Assembly (NCBI GenBank): GCA_016699855.1
Contig: CP064988.1
Span: 1,178,001 to 1,242,000, forward strand
From: Rhodospirillales bacterium
GTDB lineage: Bacteria > Pseudomonadota > Alphaproteobacteria > Reyranellales > Reyranellaceae
Reading direction: 5' to 3'
Length of the DNA: 64,000 nt
Shown here: positions 1 to 12,370 of the stretch, one piece after another
How the letters are laid out: each line of letters begins with the position of its first letter
Position numbering within the stretch: position 1 is the stretch's first letter
Program-made: the position numbers and the translations under genes
Notes under the pieces: generated by a model
Database searches by the model: none
Told to the model about the DNA's origin: nothing
The model's input: only the letters and a program-made list of their open reading frames with translations

Positions 1-2019
1 GACGACCAGGTGCGGCTGATCAAGCAGCTGCTGGAGGCCGAGGGGATCGACGACAAGAAGTTCCCCCCGCGCGTCCTGAGCGGCATCATCCAGCGCTGGA
101 AGGACCGCGCGCTGACGCCGGACAGGATCGGCAATTCGGACGACTCGGCGGAGTTCGCCGACGGCCGGGCCGTCGACATCTACCGCCAGTACCAGGAGCG
201 TCTGGCCGCCCTGAACGCGGCCGATTTCGGCGATCTGGTGATGCACTGCGTGACGATGTTCCAGGCGCATCCCGACGTGCTGGCCGACTACCACCGCCGC
301 TTCCGCTACATCCTGGTCGACGAGTACCAGGACACCAACGTGGCGCAGTACCTGTGGCTGCGGCTGCTGGCGCAGGGCGTCGGTGGCGGCGCAGGGGCGC
401 CCGGCGGCGGCCGCAACATCTGCTGCGTCGGCGACGACGACCAGTCGATCTACGGCTGGCGCGGCGCCGAGGTCGGCAACATCCTGCGCTTCGAGAAGGA
501 CTTCCCCGGCGCCCGCATCGTGCGCCTCGAGCGCAACTACCGCTCGACGCCGCACATCCTCGCCGCCGCCAGCCACGTCATCGCCCACAACGAGGGCCGG
601 CTGGGCAAGACGCTGTGGACCGATCTGACCGAGGGCGACAAGGTCCGGCTGCGCGGCGTGTGGGACGGCGACGAGGAGGCGCGCGCGATCGGCGACGAGA
701 TCGAGGCGCTGCAGCGCGAGAAGCACCGACTGGGCGAGATCGCGATCCTGGTGCGCGCCTCGTTCCAGACGCGCGAGTTCGAGGAGCGTTTCATGACGCT
801 CGGCGTGCCCTACCGCGTGATCGGCGGGCCGCGCTTCTACGAGCGGCAGGAGATCCGCGACGCGCTGGCCTATCTGCGGGTGGTGGCGCAGCCCGACGAC
901 GACCTCGCCTTCGAGCGCATCCACAACACGCCCAAGCGCGGGCTGGGCGACTCGACCCTGAAGACGCTGCGCGACATCCACCGCACGCAGCGCGTCAGCC
1001 TGTTCGAGGCGGCGCGCCGGGCGCTGGAGACCGATGAGTTGAAACCCCGCGCGCGCAAGTCGCTGGGCGACCTGGTGCGCAATTTCGAGCGCTGGCGCGC
1101 CATGCTCGACGGCATGGGTCACGTCGAGGTGGCGGAGACCGTGCTCGACGAGTCCGGCTACACCGAGATGTGGCAGCGCGACCGCGCGCCCGAGGCGCCC
1201 GGCCGGCTGGAGAACCTCAAGGAGCTGATCAACGCGCTGCAGGAGTTCGAGAACCTCCAGGGCTTCCTCGAGCACGTCGCGCTGGTGACCGAGGGCAACC
1301 AGAACGCCGACGGCGACATGGTCAACATCATGACCATCCACGCCGCCAAGGGGCTGGAGTTCGACACGGTGTTCCTGCCGGGCTGGGAGGAAGGCCTGTT
1401 TCTCAACCAGCGCGCGCTCGACGACAAGGGCCTGTCCGGCCTCGAGGAGGAGCGGCGGCTGGCCTACGTGGCGCTGACGCGGGCGCGCAAGCGGGCCTAC
1501 GTGTCGTTCGCGGCCAACCGCCGCGTGTTCAACCAGTGGCAGGCCGCGATCCCGTCGCGGTTCGTGCAGGAGCTGCCGCCGGCGCATGTCGAGGCCAGCA
1601 GCGACGCCGGGCTCTACGGCAACGCCTCGACCGGGCATTTCGGCTCGATGCGCGGCGGCGGCCTGACCGACGTCGACGTCGACACAGAGGCCGACTGGGG
1701 GCCCGACTGGGCGCGGGCGCGCAAGCTCGGCGCGGCGACGCGGCCGGGCGCGACCAGCGTCTATTCGCAGGGCGCGTTCGGAGGCCGGGGCGCGGCGCGC
1801 AACGGCCGCGGCCGCGGCGCGTCGGGGACCGTCGAGACCTTCGACGACCGCCGCGCGGCCGGCGACCGGCCCGCGGACGCCCTCGCCGTCGGCCAGCGCG
1901 TGTTCCACCAGAAATTCGGCTACGGCCGCGTCGCCGCCATCGACGGCAACAAGCTCGACATCGAGTTCGAGAAGGCCGGCCCGAAGAAGGTGTTGGACAG
2001 CTTCGTCCAGGCCGCGTGA
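1..2019 (+). CDS. uvrD: UvrD/PcrA-type DNA helicase, 5' truncated by window edge
   Basis: Superfamily 1A 3'-5' helicase acting in repair and clearing of DNA-bound complexes. The frame is open from base 1, so the N-terminus with the Walker A motif lies outside the window; 672 residues remain. Visible motifs in order are motif II (DEYQDTN), motif III (GDDDQSIYGWRG), motif IV (RLERNYRS), motif V (TIHAAKGLEFD) and motif VI (YVALTRARKR). After a Gly/Ala/Arg-rich linker, the last 50 residues (VFHQKFGYGRV and on) match the Tudor-like C-terminal domain by which PcrA/UvrD contacts RNA polymerase. No in-frame stop or damage is seen. prmA follows after 37 nt on the same strand and may be co-transcribed. 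PcrA and UvrD are not separable from sequence alone. Confidence 0.94.
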   Translation, partial: DDQVRLIKQLLEAEGIDDKKFPPRVLSGIIQRWKDRALTPDRIGNSDDSAEFADGRAVDIYRQYQERLAALNAADFGDLVMHCVTMFQAHPDVLADYHRRFRYILVDEYQDTNVAQYLWLRLLAQGVGGGAGAPGGGRNICCVGDDDQSIYGWRGAEVGNILRFEKDFPGARIVRLERNYRSTPHILAAASHVIAHNEGRLGKTLWTDLTEGDKVRLRGVWDGDEEARAIGDEIEALQREKHRLGEIAILVRASFQTREFEERFMTLGVPYRVIGGPRFYERQEIRDALAYLRVVAQPDDDLAFERIHNTPKRGLGDSTLKTLRDIHRTQRVSLFEAARRALETDELKPRARKSLGDLVRNFERWRAMLDGMGHVEVAETVLDESGYTEMWQRDRAPEAPGRLENLKELINALQEFENLQGFLEHVALVTEGNQNADGDMVNIMTIHAAKGLEFDTVFLPGWEEGLFLNQRALDDKGLSGLEEERRLAYVALTRARKRAYVSFAANRRVFNQWQAAIPSRFVQELPPAHVEASSDAGLYGNASTGHFGSMRGGGLTDVDVDTEADWGPDWARARKLGAATRPGATSVYSQGAFGGRGAARNGRGRGASGTVETFDDRRAAGDRPADALAVGQRVFHQKFGYGRVAAIDGNKLDIEFEKAGPKKVLDSFVQAA

Positions 2020-2056
2020 CGGCGCGCCCCGCTCCCCTCGATACGCGCGAGTCCAC

Positions 2057-2968
2057 ATGACCGCCTGGAAGCTCTCCACCACCGTGCCCGCGCCGGCCGC
2101 CGCGGCGTTCGACGCGGCGCTGTCGGACGCGCTGGTCGACGACGGGCTGGTCGTCTCGACCGTCGAGCTGTCGCGCGACGGGCCGTGGCGCAGCGACGTG
2201 TTCGGCGAATGCGCCACGGTCGACGGGCCGGACGCGGCGACGCGCGCGCGGCTGGCCGACGCGGTCGCCGGCGCGGCGCGCGCCGCCGGAATCGCCGCGC
2301 CGGACTGGTCGATCGAGACGCTGCCCGACACCGACTGGGTGGCCGAGAACCAGCGCTCGTTCCAACCTTTCGCGGTCGGCCGGTTCTGGGTGCATCCCTC
2401 GCACGATCCCGGCGCGCCGCCGGCGGGCGCGATCCCGCTGCGGATCGACGCCGGACTGGCCTTCGGCACCGGCACGCACGCCACCACCAGCGGCTGTCTC
2501 GAGGCGATCGGCCGGCTCGACCCGGCGGCGCACGCCCGGGCCGTCGACATCGGCTGCGGCAGCGGCATCCTGGCCATCGCCATGGCCAAGCTGTGGAACC
2601 GCCGCGTACCCGGCGGCGACAACGATCCCGAGGCGGTCGACGTGGCGCGCGAGAACGCCGCGCTCAACGGTGTGGCGGCGCTGTGCGATTTCCACGTCGC
2701 CGACGGCGTCGACTCGGCGGCGCTGGCGGCGCGCGGGCCGTTCGATCTGATCGTGGCCAACATCCTCGCCGGCCCGTTGGTCGACCTGGCGCCGTCCTTC
2801 GCCGCGGCGGCGGCGGCGCGCGCGACGATCGTGCTCGCCGGCCTGCTGGCGGAGCAGCGCGACGAGGTCGCGGACGCCTACGCGGCGCTCGGCTTCCGGT
2901 TGGTCGACGAGATCGTCCGCGAGACCGGCGGCGCGCTGTGGCCGACGCTGACGCTGCGCCGCGGCTGA
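2057..2968 (+). CDS. prmA: Ribosomal protein L11 methyltransferase
   Basis: PrmA trimethylates ribosomal protein L11 using S-adenosylmethionine in the cytoplasm. The 303-residue length is normal for the family. Motif I of the class I methyltransferase fold is clear (VDIGCGSGILAIA), preceded by the PrmA-typical FGTGTHATT segment and followed by the VANILAGPL catalytic loop. The N-terminal domain carries the TDWVAENQRSF stretch that helps bind L11. The ATG start is 37 nt after the helicase stop. A 12-bp hairpin at 2983-3010 lies just after the stop and probably ends transcription. No oddity seen. Confidence 0.96.
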   Translation: MTAWKLSTTVPAPAAAAFDAALSDALVDDGLVVSTVELSRDGPWRSDVFGECATVDGPDAATRARLADAVAGAARAAGIAAPDWSIETLPDTDWVAENQRSFQPFAVGRFWVHPSHDPGAPPAGAIPLRIDAGLAFGTGTHATTSGCLEAIGRLDPAAHARAVDIGCGSGILAIAMAKLWNRRVPGGDNDPEAVDVARENAALNGVAALCDFHVADGVDSAALAARGPFDLIVANILAGPLVDLAPSFAAAAAARATIVLAGLLAEQRDEVADAYAALGFRLVDEIVRETGGALWPTLTLRRG

Positions 2969-2982
2969 GCCGTCGACGCGAA

Positions 2983-3010
2983 AAGGGCCGGCGCTCGCGC
3001 GCCGGCCCTT
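2983..3010. terminator. Hairpin between convergent prmA and DUF1127 gene
   Basis: A perfect 12-bp stem (arms 2983-2994 and 2999-3010) closes a 4-nt loop. The outermost pairs are AA/TT, so a short A tract precedes and TT ends the stem. It sits 15 nt after the prmA stop and 27 nt before the stop of the convergent minus-strand gene, the expected place for a bidirectional terminator. The U tract is short. Confidence 0.75.
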
Positions 3011-3036
3011 CCGGAATGCGGTGGTCCGCGGAACGC

Positions 3037-3441
3037 CTAGGCGGCGCGGCTGGCGTGATCGTCGTTCAACGACGGGGCGGTCGAGCCGCCGCGGATGCGC
3101 GGGGCCACGCCGGACGCGCCGGCGACGGCCGAGGCGATCTCGCCGCGCGAGATGCCGATATCGGCGAGCATGCGCGAGTCCAGCGACTGGAGTTCGGCCA
3201 TCGCGGCCCGGCGCCGGGCGGCGGCGCGGAGCGCGAGAACGATGCCGCCGATGGCGTTGCCGATCCAGCCGCCGACGATCGCCGCGCGATGCACGCGCGC
3301 CTGGCGCTCAAGGGCGCGCAGCTCATCGTTCGACGGCATGATGAAGGACGGTCCGTTTTTCGGCGCAACCGCCGCGGCGCGCAGCACGCCGGCGTCACTG
3401 GCCAGGGTCGCGAACACGGGATGGTGCGGTGCGGTCAACAT
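3037..3441 (-). CDS. DUF1127 (YjiS-like) domain protein
   Basis: 134 residues if read from the ATG at 3441, which has AGGA about 8 nt upstream; a longer reading to 3531 has no such site. The C-terminal half contains the DUF1127 signature (RRRAAMAELQSLDSRMLADI followed by GISRGEI), an Arg-rich helix pair found in many small alphaproteobacterial proteins. Some DUF1127 proteins bind RNA or affect phosphate and small-RNA physiology; whether that holds here is not shown. A hydrophobic Gly/Ala stretch (VGGWIGNAIGGIVLAL) precedes the domain. It is transcribed toward prmA from an AT-rich upstream region. Confidence 0.8.
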   Translation of the reverse strand: MLTAPHHPVFATLASDAGVLRAAAVAPKNGPSFIMPSNDELRALERQARVHRAAIVGGWIGNAIGGIVLALRAAARRRAAMAELQSLDSRMLADIGISRGEIASAVAGASGVAPRIRGGSTAPSLNDDHASRAA

Positions 3442-3783
3442 GACGATCCTGCTCTTTCTGTTCTCTGCCGACGGGCGCCAGCGGCGTCCCGATGGGCCTT
3501 GAGGCCCTCGCGGAAATGATTTCCACGACACCTTCGTAAGATAGTCCTTTGATTTGCATTGTTAATCGCAAACATCGGAAATCAGTCATGCGTTTTTGGA
3601 GGAGATATGAAATTTGTCACGATTGTGCCGACGCAAGGTTCTGTCGGCCGATCAGGCGAGGACGATTGAACATTGCGGCCAGCCGGATGAACCCCTAGGT
3701 TTGTTGCCGCTTGGACCCGATTTGGCGTCAAGCGAGACAATCTTGAGTATCGATTAGCAACTCGCTGCCATGGAGATTTGCGC
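3442..3783. other. AT-rich intergenic region between divergent genes
   Basis: About 340 bp between the DUF1127 gene (minus) and the M24 peptidase (plus), clearly lower in G+C than its surroundings from about 3530 on. It should hold the promoters of both genes. A short inverted repeat TTTGC-N10-GCAAA lies near 3553-3572. A 20-codon ORF with a strong Shine-Dalgarno lies at 3607-3669 (separate entry). No longer gene is supported. Confidence 0.6.
3607..3669 (+). CDS. Possible 20-residue peptide with strong ribosome binding site
   Basis: ATG at 3607 is preceded by GGAGGAG (3598-3604), the best Shine-Dalgarno in this intergenic region, and opens 20 codons ending in TGA at 3667-3669. The peptide begins MKFVTIVP and ends GEDD. 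It lies 115 nt before the M24 peptidase start, in AT-rich DNA. It could be a leader or an independent small protein, or chance. No family is recognised. Confidence 0.3.
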   Translation: MKFVTIVPTQGSVGRSGEDD

Positions 3784-5835
3784 ATGTCCGCGCCCGACGA
3801 TGGCCTGATCGCGCTCGCCCGGCGGCTGTCGGACACCGGGCGGCCGACCTCGGCCCCGGCGCTCGCCGAGCTGATGGCCGGGATCGCCGCCGCGCCCGGC
3901 GGTCTGGCCGGTCCGGAATGGATCGAGCTGGTGGCGCCGGCCGCCGACGCCACGCTGCGCCGAGACCTCGAGGCCGAGCGCGCCCGGCTGGCGGCGCGCC
4001 CCGACGGCATCGACGACAGCGTGCCGCCGCGCGCCCGGCTCGACGCGCTGCGCGCCGAACTGCGCCGCCGCGGCCTGGACGGCTTCATCGTGCCGCGCGC
4101 CGACGAGCACCAGGGCGAGTACGTGCCGCGCGCCGCCCAGCGTCTGGCGTGGCTGACAGGTTTCAGCGGCTCGGCCGGCTGGGCCATCGCGCTGACCGGG
4201 CGGACGGCCGACGGCGCGCCCGATCCGGCGCGCGACAAAGGCGCGGTGTTCGTCGACGGCCGCTACACGCTGCAGGTCCGCGACCAGGTCGACGTCGCGG
4301 CGTTCGAGCCGCAGAGCTATCCCGAGACCACGCCCGACGCCTGGCTGGCGGCCAACCTGCCGGCCGGCGCGCGGTTCGCGTTCGATCCGTGGCTGCATTC
4401 GCTGGCCGAGTCGGAGCGGCTGGCGGCGGCCTGCGCCAAGGCCGGCGCGACGCTGGTGGCCGTCGACACCAACCCGCTCGACGCGGTGTGGACCGACCGG
4501 CCGCCGCGGCCGCTGGCGCCGGTCCTGCCGCATCCCGTCGAGCTGGCGGGCGAGGCATCCGACGTTAAGCGCGCGCGCATCGCGTCGCTGGTCGCTGCCA
4601 AGGGCGCCGACGCCGCCCTGCTGACCCAGCCCGATTCGATCGCCTGGCTGCTCAATTTGCGCGGCGGCGACGTGCCGCGCACGCCCTTCGCGCTGTCCTT
4701 CGCGCTGCTGGCGCGCGACGGCGCCGTCGACCTGTTCATCGATCCCCGCAAGCTGACCGACGCCGCCCGCGCCCATCTCGGCAACGGCGTGGCGCTGCGC
4801 GCGCCCGACGCGCTGGGCGGCGCGCTGGAGGCGCTGGGCAAGGCCGGCCGCGCGGTGTGGCTGGATCCCCAGACGGCGCCGCGCTGGGCGCTGGACCGGC
4901 TCGGCGACGGCGCCAAGGTTGTGCGCGAGACCGATCCGGTGGCGCTGCCGAAGGCCTGCAAGAACGAGGTCGAGCTCGCGGGCGTGCGCGCCGCGCACCG
5001 GCGCGACGGCGCCGCTGTGACGCGCTATCTCGCGTGGCTGGCGGCCAACGCCGCGACCGGCGGCGTCGACGAGATCGCGGCGTCCGACCGCTTGCAGGCG
5101 CTGCGCGAGGAGACCGGCGCCATCCGCGACCTGAGCTTCGACACGATCAGCGGCGCCGGCCCCAACGGCGCCATCGTCCACTACCGCGCCACGCCGCGCA
5201 CGGCGCGCCGCCTCCAGGCGGGCGAGCTCTATCTCGTCGATTCCGGCGGCCAGTACCGCGACGGCACCACCGACATCACGCGCACCGTGGCGATCGGAAC
5301 GCCGAGCGCGGAGATGCGCGACCGCTTCACGCGCGTGCTCAAGGGGCACATCGCGCTGGCGACGGCGCGGTTCCCGGCCGGCACCACCGGCAGCCAGCTC
5401 GACGCCCTGGCGCGCTACAGCCTGTGGCAGGCCGGGCTCGACTACGACCACGGCACCGGCCACGGCGTCGGCGCCTATCTCAGCGTCCACGAGGGCCCGC
5501 ACCGCATCTCGAAGCTGCACAACGCCGTGGCGCTGCGGCCCGGCATGATCGTCAGCGACGAGCCGGGCTACTACAAGACCGGCGCCTACGGCATCCGCAT
5601 CGAGAACCTGATCGCGGTGCGCGCCGCCGAGATCGCCGGCGCCGACCGCGCCTATCTCGAGTTCGAGACGCTCACCCTGGCGCCGATCGACCGGAACTGC
5701 GTCGAGCCGGCGCTGCTCGACCAGCGCGAACGCGACTGGCTGGACGCCTACCACGCCCGGGTACGCGACACGGTCGGCCCGCTGGTCGACGCGGAGACCC
5801 GCGCCTGGCTGGACGGCGCGACGCGGCCGCTCTGA
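3784..5835 (+). CDS. M24B family Xaa-Pro aminopeptidase (aminopeptidase P)
   Basis: Dinuclear-metal exopeptidase that removes an N-terminal residue before proline, probably cytoplasmic. 683 residues from the ATG at 3784, chosen because GGAG (3772-3775) lies 8 nt upstream; an in-frame TTG at 3778 is less likely. After an N-terminal extension of about 75 residues come two creatinase-like domains (the first begins GLDGFIVPRADEHQGEYVP) and a pita-bread catalytic domain. Metal ligands are visible: two Asp in LVDSGGQYRDGTTDITR, His in HGTGHGVG, Glu in SDEPGYY and Glu in LEFETLT. Related long-form enzymes are about 600 residues, so the extra N-terminal part is unusual. A GNAT gene follows after 19 nt. 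Confidence 0.92.
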   Translation: MSAPDDGLIALARRLSDTGRPTSAPALAELMAGIAAAPGGLAGPEWIELVAPAADATLRRDLEAERARLAARPDGIDDSVPPRARLDALRAELRRRGLDGFIVPRADEHQGEYVPRAAQRLAWLTGFSGSAGWAIALTGRTADGAPDPARDKGAVFVDGRYTLQVRDQVDVAAFEPQSYPETTPDAWLAANLPAGARFAFDPWLHSLAESERLAAACAKAGATLVAVDTNPLDAVWTDRPPRPLAPVLPHPVELAGEASDVKRARIASLVAAKGADAALLTQPDSIAWLLNLRGGDVPRTPFALSFALLARDGAVDLFIDPRKLTDAARAHLGNGVALRAPDALGGALEALGKAGRAVWLDPQTAPRWALDRLGDGAKVVRETDPVALPKACKNEVELAGVRAAHRRDGAAVTRYLAWLAANAATGGVDEIAASDRLQALREETGAIRDLSFDTISGAGPNGAIVHYRATPRTARRLQAGELYLVDSGGQYRDGTTDITRTVAIGTPSAEMRDRFTRVLKGHIALATARFPAGTTGSQLDALARYSLWQAGLDYDHGTGHGVGAYLSVHEGPHRISKLHNAVALRPGMIVSDEPGYYKTGAYGIRIENLIAVRAAEIAGADRAYLEFETLTLAPIDRNCVEPALLDQRERDWLDAYHARVRDTVGPLVDAETRAWLDGATRPL

Positions 5836-5854
5836 GGCGCGGCCGGATTCCGCC

Positions 5855-6430
5855 ATGGCCCGCGCGTCCCGCGATTCGACGCAGTCGGCCGTCCCGCGCA
5901 AGCTCGCCGACCACCGGATCGCGCGGCCGGAGATGCCCGGCGTGGCGCTGCGCGCGCTGTCGCTCGGCGACCTGCGCCAGGTGATGCGCTGGCTCGAGCG
6001 GCCGCACGTCGCGGAGCGCTGGGGACCGCCGCACACCGCGCTGGCGTCGATCGCGGCGGGCATGGACGCGCCCGGCGTCTCGCCGTTCATCGTCATCGGC
6101 GCCGGCCGGCCGGTCGGATTCCTCCAGATCCACGCCGCGTGCGACGATCCGTTCTGGCGCGGCCACGACCTGCCGCGCGAGACCTTCGGCCTCGATCTGT
6201 TCATCGGCGAGACCGACGCGCTGCGGCGCGGCCACGGCGGCGCCTGTCTGGCGCTGGCGGCGACGCACCTGCTCGACATCCCCGGCATCGTCCGCGTCCA
6301 GGGCGATCCCGCGCCGGACAACGAGCCGGCGCTGCGCGCGTTCGAGCGTGCCGGATTCAGAAGCCTCGGCCTGATCACCACCCCGGACGGCACGGCCGTC
6401 CACATGGCGGTCGAGCGACGGACCCGGTAG
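5855..6430 (+). CDS. GNAT family N-acetyltransferase
   Basis: 191 residues. The pattern from about residue 25 on, and especially the GDPAPDNEPALRAFERAGF segment near residue 150, matches the GNAT subgroup that includes AAC(6')-like enzymes, which transfer acetyl from acetyl-CoA to a primary amine. The acetyl-CoA loop is approximated by ALRRGHGGA near residue 125. The first 25 residues are basic and not part of the domain, so an internal start is possible. Nothing shows the substrate, and antibiotic resistance should not be assumed. It follows the M24 peptidase by 19 nt and may be co-transcribed. Confidence 0.75.
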   Translation: MARASRDSTQSAVPRKLADHRIARPEMPGVALRALSLGDLRQVMRWLERPHVAERWGPPHTALASIAAGMDAPGVSPFIVIGAGRPVGFLQIHAACDDPFWRGHDLPRETFGLDLFIGETDALRRGHGGACLALAATHLLDIPGIVRVQGDPAPDNEPALRAFERAGFRSLGLITTPDGTAVHMAVERRTR

Positions 6431-6442
6431 ACCCGATCCCGA

Positions 6443-6694
6443 TCAGATGGCCGCGCGCCGTCGCGCCTCGCGTTCAGCGCGCGTGCCGGTCCAGCGTCGA
6501 GCGCGCGTGCGCTCCTGGGCGTCGGCCGGCCTGTAGCCGGTCTTGACGCCGCCGTTGCGCCGCAGCTCCCGCGACACGCTCGACGGCGAGCGCTCCAGCG
6601 CCGCCGCGATCTGGCGGATCGACTGCCCGGCCTTCTGAAGGCGGGCGATCGCTCGCCGCTCCTCGATATCGAGTTGGCTGTAGTGCGCGCCCAT
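6443..6694 (-). CDS. Solitary IS30-type helix-turn-helix ORF (83 aa)
   Basis: Residues 5-50 (QLDIEERRAIARLQKAGQSI then RQIAAALERSPSSVSRELRRN) match the N-terminal HTH that IS30-family transposases use to bind their ends. The DDE catalytic domain is absent: the protein ends 35 residues after the HTH, with no recognisable transposase sequence beyond. The ATG at 6694 is preceded by GAGG at a good distance, so the fragment is probably translated. It could be a decayed transposase or a domesticated DNA-binding protein. The ends of an insertion element are not evident. It converges on the GNAT gene. Confidence 0.6.
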   Translation of the reverse strand: MGAHYSQLDIEERRAIARLQKAGQSIRQIAAALERSPSSVSRELRRNGGVKTGYRPADAQERTRARRWTGTRAEREARRRAAI

Positions 6695-6884
6695 CACGAC
6701 ACCTCGAACCGCGTTTCGTCAGGAACCCGGACGGATCCTACGTTCAGCTCCGTGGACCGGAATAGCCCTCGCGGCGTCGGAAGCGACGGGGTAGGCGCCG
6801 TCGCTCCCGACGCCCGCCGATCAGTACCGCGACGCGTCCGACGCCCCGACGTGGGCAAGGGTCCGACGCTTGGCGTCACCGTCG

Positions 6885-7364
6885 TCAGGACGCCGGCGCG
6901 GGCGCGCGCTCGCCGACCTCGATGTCGACCGAGACGCAGTCCCGGCAATCGATGCGCGCGCCGACCGGCACGTGGAAATGGACGAAGACGCGGTAGTCCG
7001 CCGCCGCGACCACGCGCTGGCGCGCCGCGTCGGCGTAGCGCGTCTCGCGCAGGGTCCGGACGTAGACGCAGAGCTGCTCGTTGACCGGGGCGCAGCCCTG
7101 CGACTGGAGATAGGCCATCATCCCCGGCGCGCCGCCGCGCTCGCGGAACTCGCGGTTGACGATCTCCTCGAAATAGCCGCGCGGCACGCCCTCGTGGAAG
7201 CGCGCCAGGCGCGCATCGATGAAGTTGTCGCGGCCGTCGAGCACACGCGTCTCCACCACGCCGCCGCCAGGCGGAGGCGCCGCGCACGCCACCGCGCCCA
7301 GCCCGCAGGCGAGCGCCGCCGCGAGGCGTGCCCGCCGTTCCCAGATCCGATCGATGAGGCTCAT
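6885..7364 (-). CDS. Putative lipoprotein of unknown function
   Basis: 159 residues. The N-terminus has a basic stretch (RIWERRARLAAAL) and a short hydrophobic core ending in GAVAC, a plausible lipobox with the acylated Cys near residue 27, so export and lipid anchoring are likely. The mature part has no family I recognise. It contains four Cys, two as CRDC near residue 140, and a VFVHFHVPV beta strand. It lies downstream of ligA on the same strand with an 83-nt gap. Confidence 0.6.
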   Translation of the reverse strand: MSLIDRIWERRARLAAALACGLGAVACAAPPPGGGVVETRVLDGRDNFIDARLARFHEGVPRGYFEEIVNREFRERGGAPGMMAYLQSQGCAPVNEQLCVYVRTLRETRYADAARQRVVAAADYRVFVHFHVPVGARIDCRDCVSVDIEVGERAPAPAS

Positions 7365-7447
7365 GCGCCGACCCTACCCGCATCCCGTCGCGGCGTCGAA
7401 CGATCCGCGCCGGCGACGGGGGCGGCATTGAGATGGCGCAACGGCGG

Positions 7448-11318
<3,871 letters not shown>

Positions 11319-11334
11319 CGACGCGCCCGCGTCC

Positions 11335-12186
11335 TCAGAACACCGACTTCCACATGCGGTTCAGCCACGACCCCTCGGAACGTTCCGGACGCAGATCGAC
11401 GCCCTCGAGCAGCAGGTAGGCGTCGGCGTACCAGTCGCTGCCCGGGAAGTTGTGGCCGAGCACCGCCGCGGCCATCTGCGCCTCCTGGCGCACGCCCAGC
11501 GCCAGATAGCACTCGACCAGGCGCAGCAGCGCCTCCGGCGTGTGCGTCGTGGTCTGGTACTTCTCCAGGACCCGGCGGTAGCGGTTGATCGCGGCGACAT
11601 ACTGGCGCTGGCGCTGGTAGAAGCGGCCCACGTCCATCTCCTTGCCGCCGAGATGGTCGATGGCGAGGTCGACCTTCAGCCGCGCGTCGCGCGCGTAGGG
11701 CGTGTCGGGATAGCGCTTCACGACGTCGGCCAGCGCGTTGAGCGCCAGCTCGGTGATGCGCTGATCGCGGCCTACGTCGGCGATCTGCTCGTAGTAGCAA
11801 AGCGATTTCAGGTAGTAGGCGTAGGTCACGTCGCGGTGGCCGGGGTGGAGCTGGATGAAGCGGTCCAGCGCCAGGATCGCGTCGTCGTACTTGTTGCCCT
11901 GGTAGTACGAGAACGCCGCGAGGATCTGCGCCTTGGTCGCCCACACCGAATAGGGGTGCTGGCGGTCGACCTCCTCAAAGGCCTTGGCGGCGGCCTTGTA
12001 GTCGCCCTCGCCGAGGGCGTCGAGCGCGGTGTTGTAGAGGCGGTCGACGGGCTGCTCGACATACGTGGTGTTCTCGTCCTCCTTGCCGAAGATCCCGCAC
12101 GCCGACAGCGCGAGCGCCGCCGCGACCGCGAGGGCGCAGGCGCCCAGGGTCCGGGGCAGGAACGACAGGGTCGAACGCGACGTCAT
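11335..12186 (-). CDS. bamD: Outer membrane protein assembly lipoprotein BamD
   Basis: Essential lipoprotein of the BAM complex that inserts beta-barrel proteins in the outer membrane. 283 residues from the ATG at 12186; a longer open frame reaches into the ftsZ terminator and is rejected. The signal peptide ends in a classic lipobox (LSAC, acylated Cys30). TPR repeats follow (YNTALDALGEGDYKAAAKAF and AILALDRFIQLHPGH), with the BamD-typical YAYYLKSLCYYEQI and RYPDTPYARDA segments. It starts 100 nt beyond the ftsZ terminator, so it should have its own promoter between 12187 and 12286, and it leads recN and ligA. Confidence 0.96.
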   Translation of the reverse strand: MTSRSTLSFLPRTLGACALAVAAALALSACGIFGKEDENTTYVEQPVDRLYNTALDALGEGDYKAAAKAFEEVDRQHPYSVWATKAQILAAFSYYQGNKYDDAILALDRFIQLHPGHRDVTYAYYLKSLCYYEQIADVGRDQRITELALNALADVVKRYPDTPYARDARLKVDLAIDHLGGKEMDVGRFYQRQRQYVAAINRYRRVLEKYQTTTHTPEALLRLVECYLALGVRQEAQMAAAVLGHNFPGSDWYADAYLLLEGVDLRPERSEGSWLNRMWKSVF

Positions 12187-12286
12187 GGGCGGGCTCCGCC
12201 GAAGGATCGGGGCGACGATGTAGCTGGTTATATCACGCGGGGAAAGCGCGCCGGAACCGCCGCGGCCGGCGGGTCCGGACGAAAAA

Positions 12287-12306
12287 CGGGGGCCGCGAGG
12301 CCCCCG
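12287..12306 (-). terminator. Rho-independent terminator after ftsZ
   Basis: An 8-bp G+C stem (12287-12294 with 12299-12306) closes a GCGA loop. On the minus strand it is followed by a run of five T (12282-12286). It lies 65 nt beyond the ftsZ stop and marks the end of the dcw transcript ahead of bamD. Confidence 0.85.
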
Positions 12307-12370
12307 GAAGTCGTCGGTGTGGATACCGGTTGATGGCAATCGACCGGCGGGACGGGCCCGCCGGGCCGTG

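Noticed and set aside
3754..6405. 883-codon minus-strand open frame
   Set aside because: It is antisense to the M24 peptidase and GNAT genes, has the low-complexity Arg/Gly/Ala composition of a G+C shadow and no family motif.
5855..6430. Aminoglycoside resistance gene
   Set aside because: The AAC(6')-like pattern is shared by many GNATs of unknown substrate, and nothing else points to resistance.
6698..6884. Complete IS element around the IS30 HTH ORF
   Set aside because: No DDE domain, terminal inverted repeats or target duplication could be seen on either side.
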